A stretch of DNA of 6,545 bases from an uncultured Eubacteriales bacterium. Lineage in GTDB: Bacteria > Bacillota > Clostridia > Christensenellales > Aristaeellaceae. Each line of letters opens with the position of its first letter. Positions within the stretch are counted from its first letter, which is position 1. Location of the stretch: the NCBI GenBank assembly GCA_900553295.1, contig USCR01000129.1, positions 1-6,545 on the forward strand, given 5' to 3'. The notes under the pieces are model-generated. The model saw only the letters and a list, made by a program, of their open reading frames with translations, was not told the origin of the DNA and did no database searches. A program made the position numbers and the translations under genes. Shown in pieces: positions 5,306 through 6,545 of the stretch.

Positions 5306-6321
5306 ACCAGGGCAGACCCGCCTATCTGGAAAAGCAGCTGCAAAAGATCCCGGCGGGAGAGCTGGAAGTGATCCACCGTTCGGTTTTCGGGCAGGACCAT
5401 CCGCATGCGACCGACCGCGTCCTGGCCAAAACGGAGGGAAAGGGCAGGATGGAGGTCTATTCTGTCTATCCCGGCATTGATGTAACCTATACCGCTTTTC
5501 TATCTGCGGAAGCAACCTTTCATCATGCGGCTTCTCCCGACATTCTGGAGCTGTTCTACTGCCATAGCGGACGCGTGGGCTGGAATATGCGGGAGGGCAC
5601 GGCGGTTTATTTGGGCGCCGGGGATTTGACGGTGCATAGCGCCGCCTGTTGTGCGGATTCCGCGATGATGTTCCCGCTGGGCTACGCCGAGGGCATTGCG
5701 ATTTCCATCCGCCTTGCCTCTCTTTCGGACAATGAATCCGCCATCTTGCGGGAGGTGGGAAGGGAACGGGAGAAGATTCAAAGCGTCTTTTGCTGCGGAA
5801 AGCCCGTCATCCTCTCCTCCTGCCCGGATCTGGAGCGGATCTTTGCCCCCCTGTATGCTGCAAGTCCTGCGAGGCGCAGCCTGTATCTGCCATTGAAGAT
5901 TCAGGAACTGCTTTTGTTCCTTCTGGATTTTCAGCCGGAGCAGAACGCCCTGACCCAGTATTGTTCCCAGCAGACGGAGCAGATCAAGCGGGTTCATCAG
6001 CAGCTGACGGAACATCTTGACCAGCGCTTTACCATCGAAGCGCTTTCCAAGCAGTATCTGATGAATACCGCCACGCTCAAGAAAGTGTTCAAGGCGGTCT
6101 ATGGTCTGCCAATCGCCACATACATGAAGGAATACCGCATTCGTCAGGCCATGAAGCTGCTCAGGGAAACCGACGCCCCCATCGCCGAGATCGCATCTCA
6201 GGTCGGGTATGGTACGCAAGGGAAGTTTTCCGAAGCATTCAAGGACGTTGCGCAGATGTTGCCCACGGCCTATCGGAAAGCGCACGTTTCCTCCGACAGG
6301 GCTTCCGAGGCCCGGCCCTAG
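5302..6321 (+). CDS. AraC-family transcriptional regulator coupled to arsR
   Basis: This 339-residue protein ends in an AraC-type double helix-turn-helix domain at about 228-327: first helix pair around FTIEALSKQYLMNTATLKKVFKAVYG, then APIAEIASQVGYGTQGKFSEAFKDV, the family's best-conserved part. The N-terminal 210 residues hold a cupin-like sensing region around ILELFYCHSGRVGWNMREG and a GAGDLTVHS turn. Two Cys pairs (116-117 in AACCADS, 164-165) plus Cys87 and Cys174 make a metal or thiol signal possible. Its ATG overlaps the arsR stop (ATGA), with only GGTGGGCAGGA before it, so translation is probably coupled to arsR. The position suggests an activator of the metal operon, perhaps through the direct repeats at 2772-2806; related regulators often sit beside metal-transport genes. 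The inducer is unknown. Confidence 0.9.
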   Translation: MNQGRPAYLEKQLQKIPAGELEVIHRSVFGQDHPHATDRVLAKTEGKGRMEVYSVYPGIDVTYTAFLSAEATFHHAASPDILELFYCHSGRVGWNMREGTAVYLGAGDLTVHSAACCADSAMMFPLGYAEGIAISIRLASLSDNESAILREVGREREKIQSVFCCGKPVILSSCPDLERIFAPLYAASPARRSLYLPLKIQELLLFLLDFQPEQNALTQYCSQQTEQIKRVHQQLTEHLDQRFTIEALSKQYLMNTATLKKVFKAVYGLPIATYMKEYRIRQAMKLLRETDAPIAEIASQVGYGTQGKFSEAFKDVAQMLPTAYRKAHVSSDRASEARP

Positions 6322-6362
6322 GGACTGGTTGATGGGGCAACAGGGGCCGGTATCCGAAAGGC

Positions 6363-6389
6363 GGGGTCAAGAGGCCGGACATAGACCCC
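6363..6389 (+). terminator. Weak hairpin after the AraC-type gene
   Basis: GGGGTC (6363-6368) pairs with GACCCC (6384-6389) around a 15-nt loop, followed by GGTTTCTGTT. The stem is short and the T run is broken, so this is only a possible 3' end for the arsR-araC transcript, about 40 nt past the stop. Confidence 0.3.
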
Positions 6390-6475
6390 GGTTTCTGTTG
6401 CCGCCTTTCTTTCCGGGATGGTTCTCCCGGCCCGCCGGTCCCCTCCTGCCCGGCCTGCTGTTTTCTGCATTGCAA

Positions 6476-6503
6476 AGGGGCTGTTTCTCTCGAAACAGCC
6501 CCT
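6476..6503. repeat. Perfect 12-bp hairpin near the right edge, terminator-like
   Basis: AGGGGCTGTTTC (6476-6487) and GAAACAGCCCCT (6492-6503) are exact complements around TCTC. On the minus strand a short TTT follows, so it could end a leftward gene lying beyond the right edge; on the plus strand no T run follows. Short GTTTC/GAAAC-cored hairpins of this form look like a dispersed intergenic element, and 104-137 near the left edge has a loosely similar core. Confidence 0.5.
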
Positions 6504-6545
6504 CAGGCTGCTGACAAAGTGTGGGGTGCAGGGGGGGACATCCGA

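Noticed and set aside
5500..6285. A 261-codon minus-strand frame
   Set aside because: Antisense shadow of the AraC-type gene without domain similarity.

Overview
The window reads as chromosomal or island DNA from a GC-rich, low-GC-lineage-type Firmicute, most likely a gut clostridium of the Oscillospiraceae kind. Grounds: strong AGGAG-type ribosome binding sites about 8 nt before the starts, near-consensus sigma-A promoters with 17-nt spacers, and protein families (stand-alone HMA protein with a P1B-type ATPase, ArsR with an AraC-type partner, an SPL-like radical SAM protein) that I associate with that group. The taxon is inferred from style, not from a marker gene.

Left part, minus strand (355-2751): a heavy-metal efflux operon. 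A very good promoter (2723-2751) carries a 34-bp inverted repeat on its start point (2688-2721). It drives a 72-residue HMA metal-binding protein (2440-2658) and then a 667-residue P1B-2-type Zn/Cd/Pb ATPase (355-2358). The ATPase has no N-terminal metal-binding domain of its own. Bases 1-354 hold no convincing gene but carry several hairpins, one of them (39-96) very strong and flanked by A4/T4, so probably a bidirectional terminator.

Middle part: a radical SAM protein on the minus strand (2900-3820), closed by an intrinsic terminator 3 nt after its stop, and a divergent HxlR-type regulator on the plus strand (4242-4607) with its own consensus promoter and a 19-bp palindrome in its leader. 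This pair has no obvious role in metal export and separates the operon from its presumed regulators. The radical SAM protein resembles one half of the paired 'radical SAM mobile pair' proteins, but no second half is present.

Right part, plus strand (4919-6321): an ArsR/SmtB-type metal repressor and an AraC-type regulator whose genes overlap by 4 bp (ATGA). Working model: ArsR binds the 2688-2721 operator and releases it when metal is present. The AraC-type protein may bind the two 14-bp direct repeats 21 bp apart (2772-2806) just upstream of the same promoter. The model is inference; the sites themselves are seen in the sequence. The last 220 bases hold only hairpins.

I found no rRNA, tRNA, CRISPR array, transposase, integrase or riboswitch. 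The gene families are all known. The points most worth a look are the two-layer promoter architecture, the altered metal site of ArsR, and the orphan radical SAM/HxlR pair inside the metal locus.
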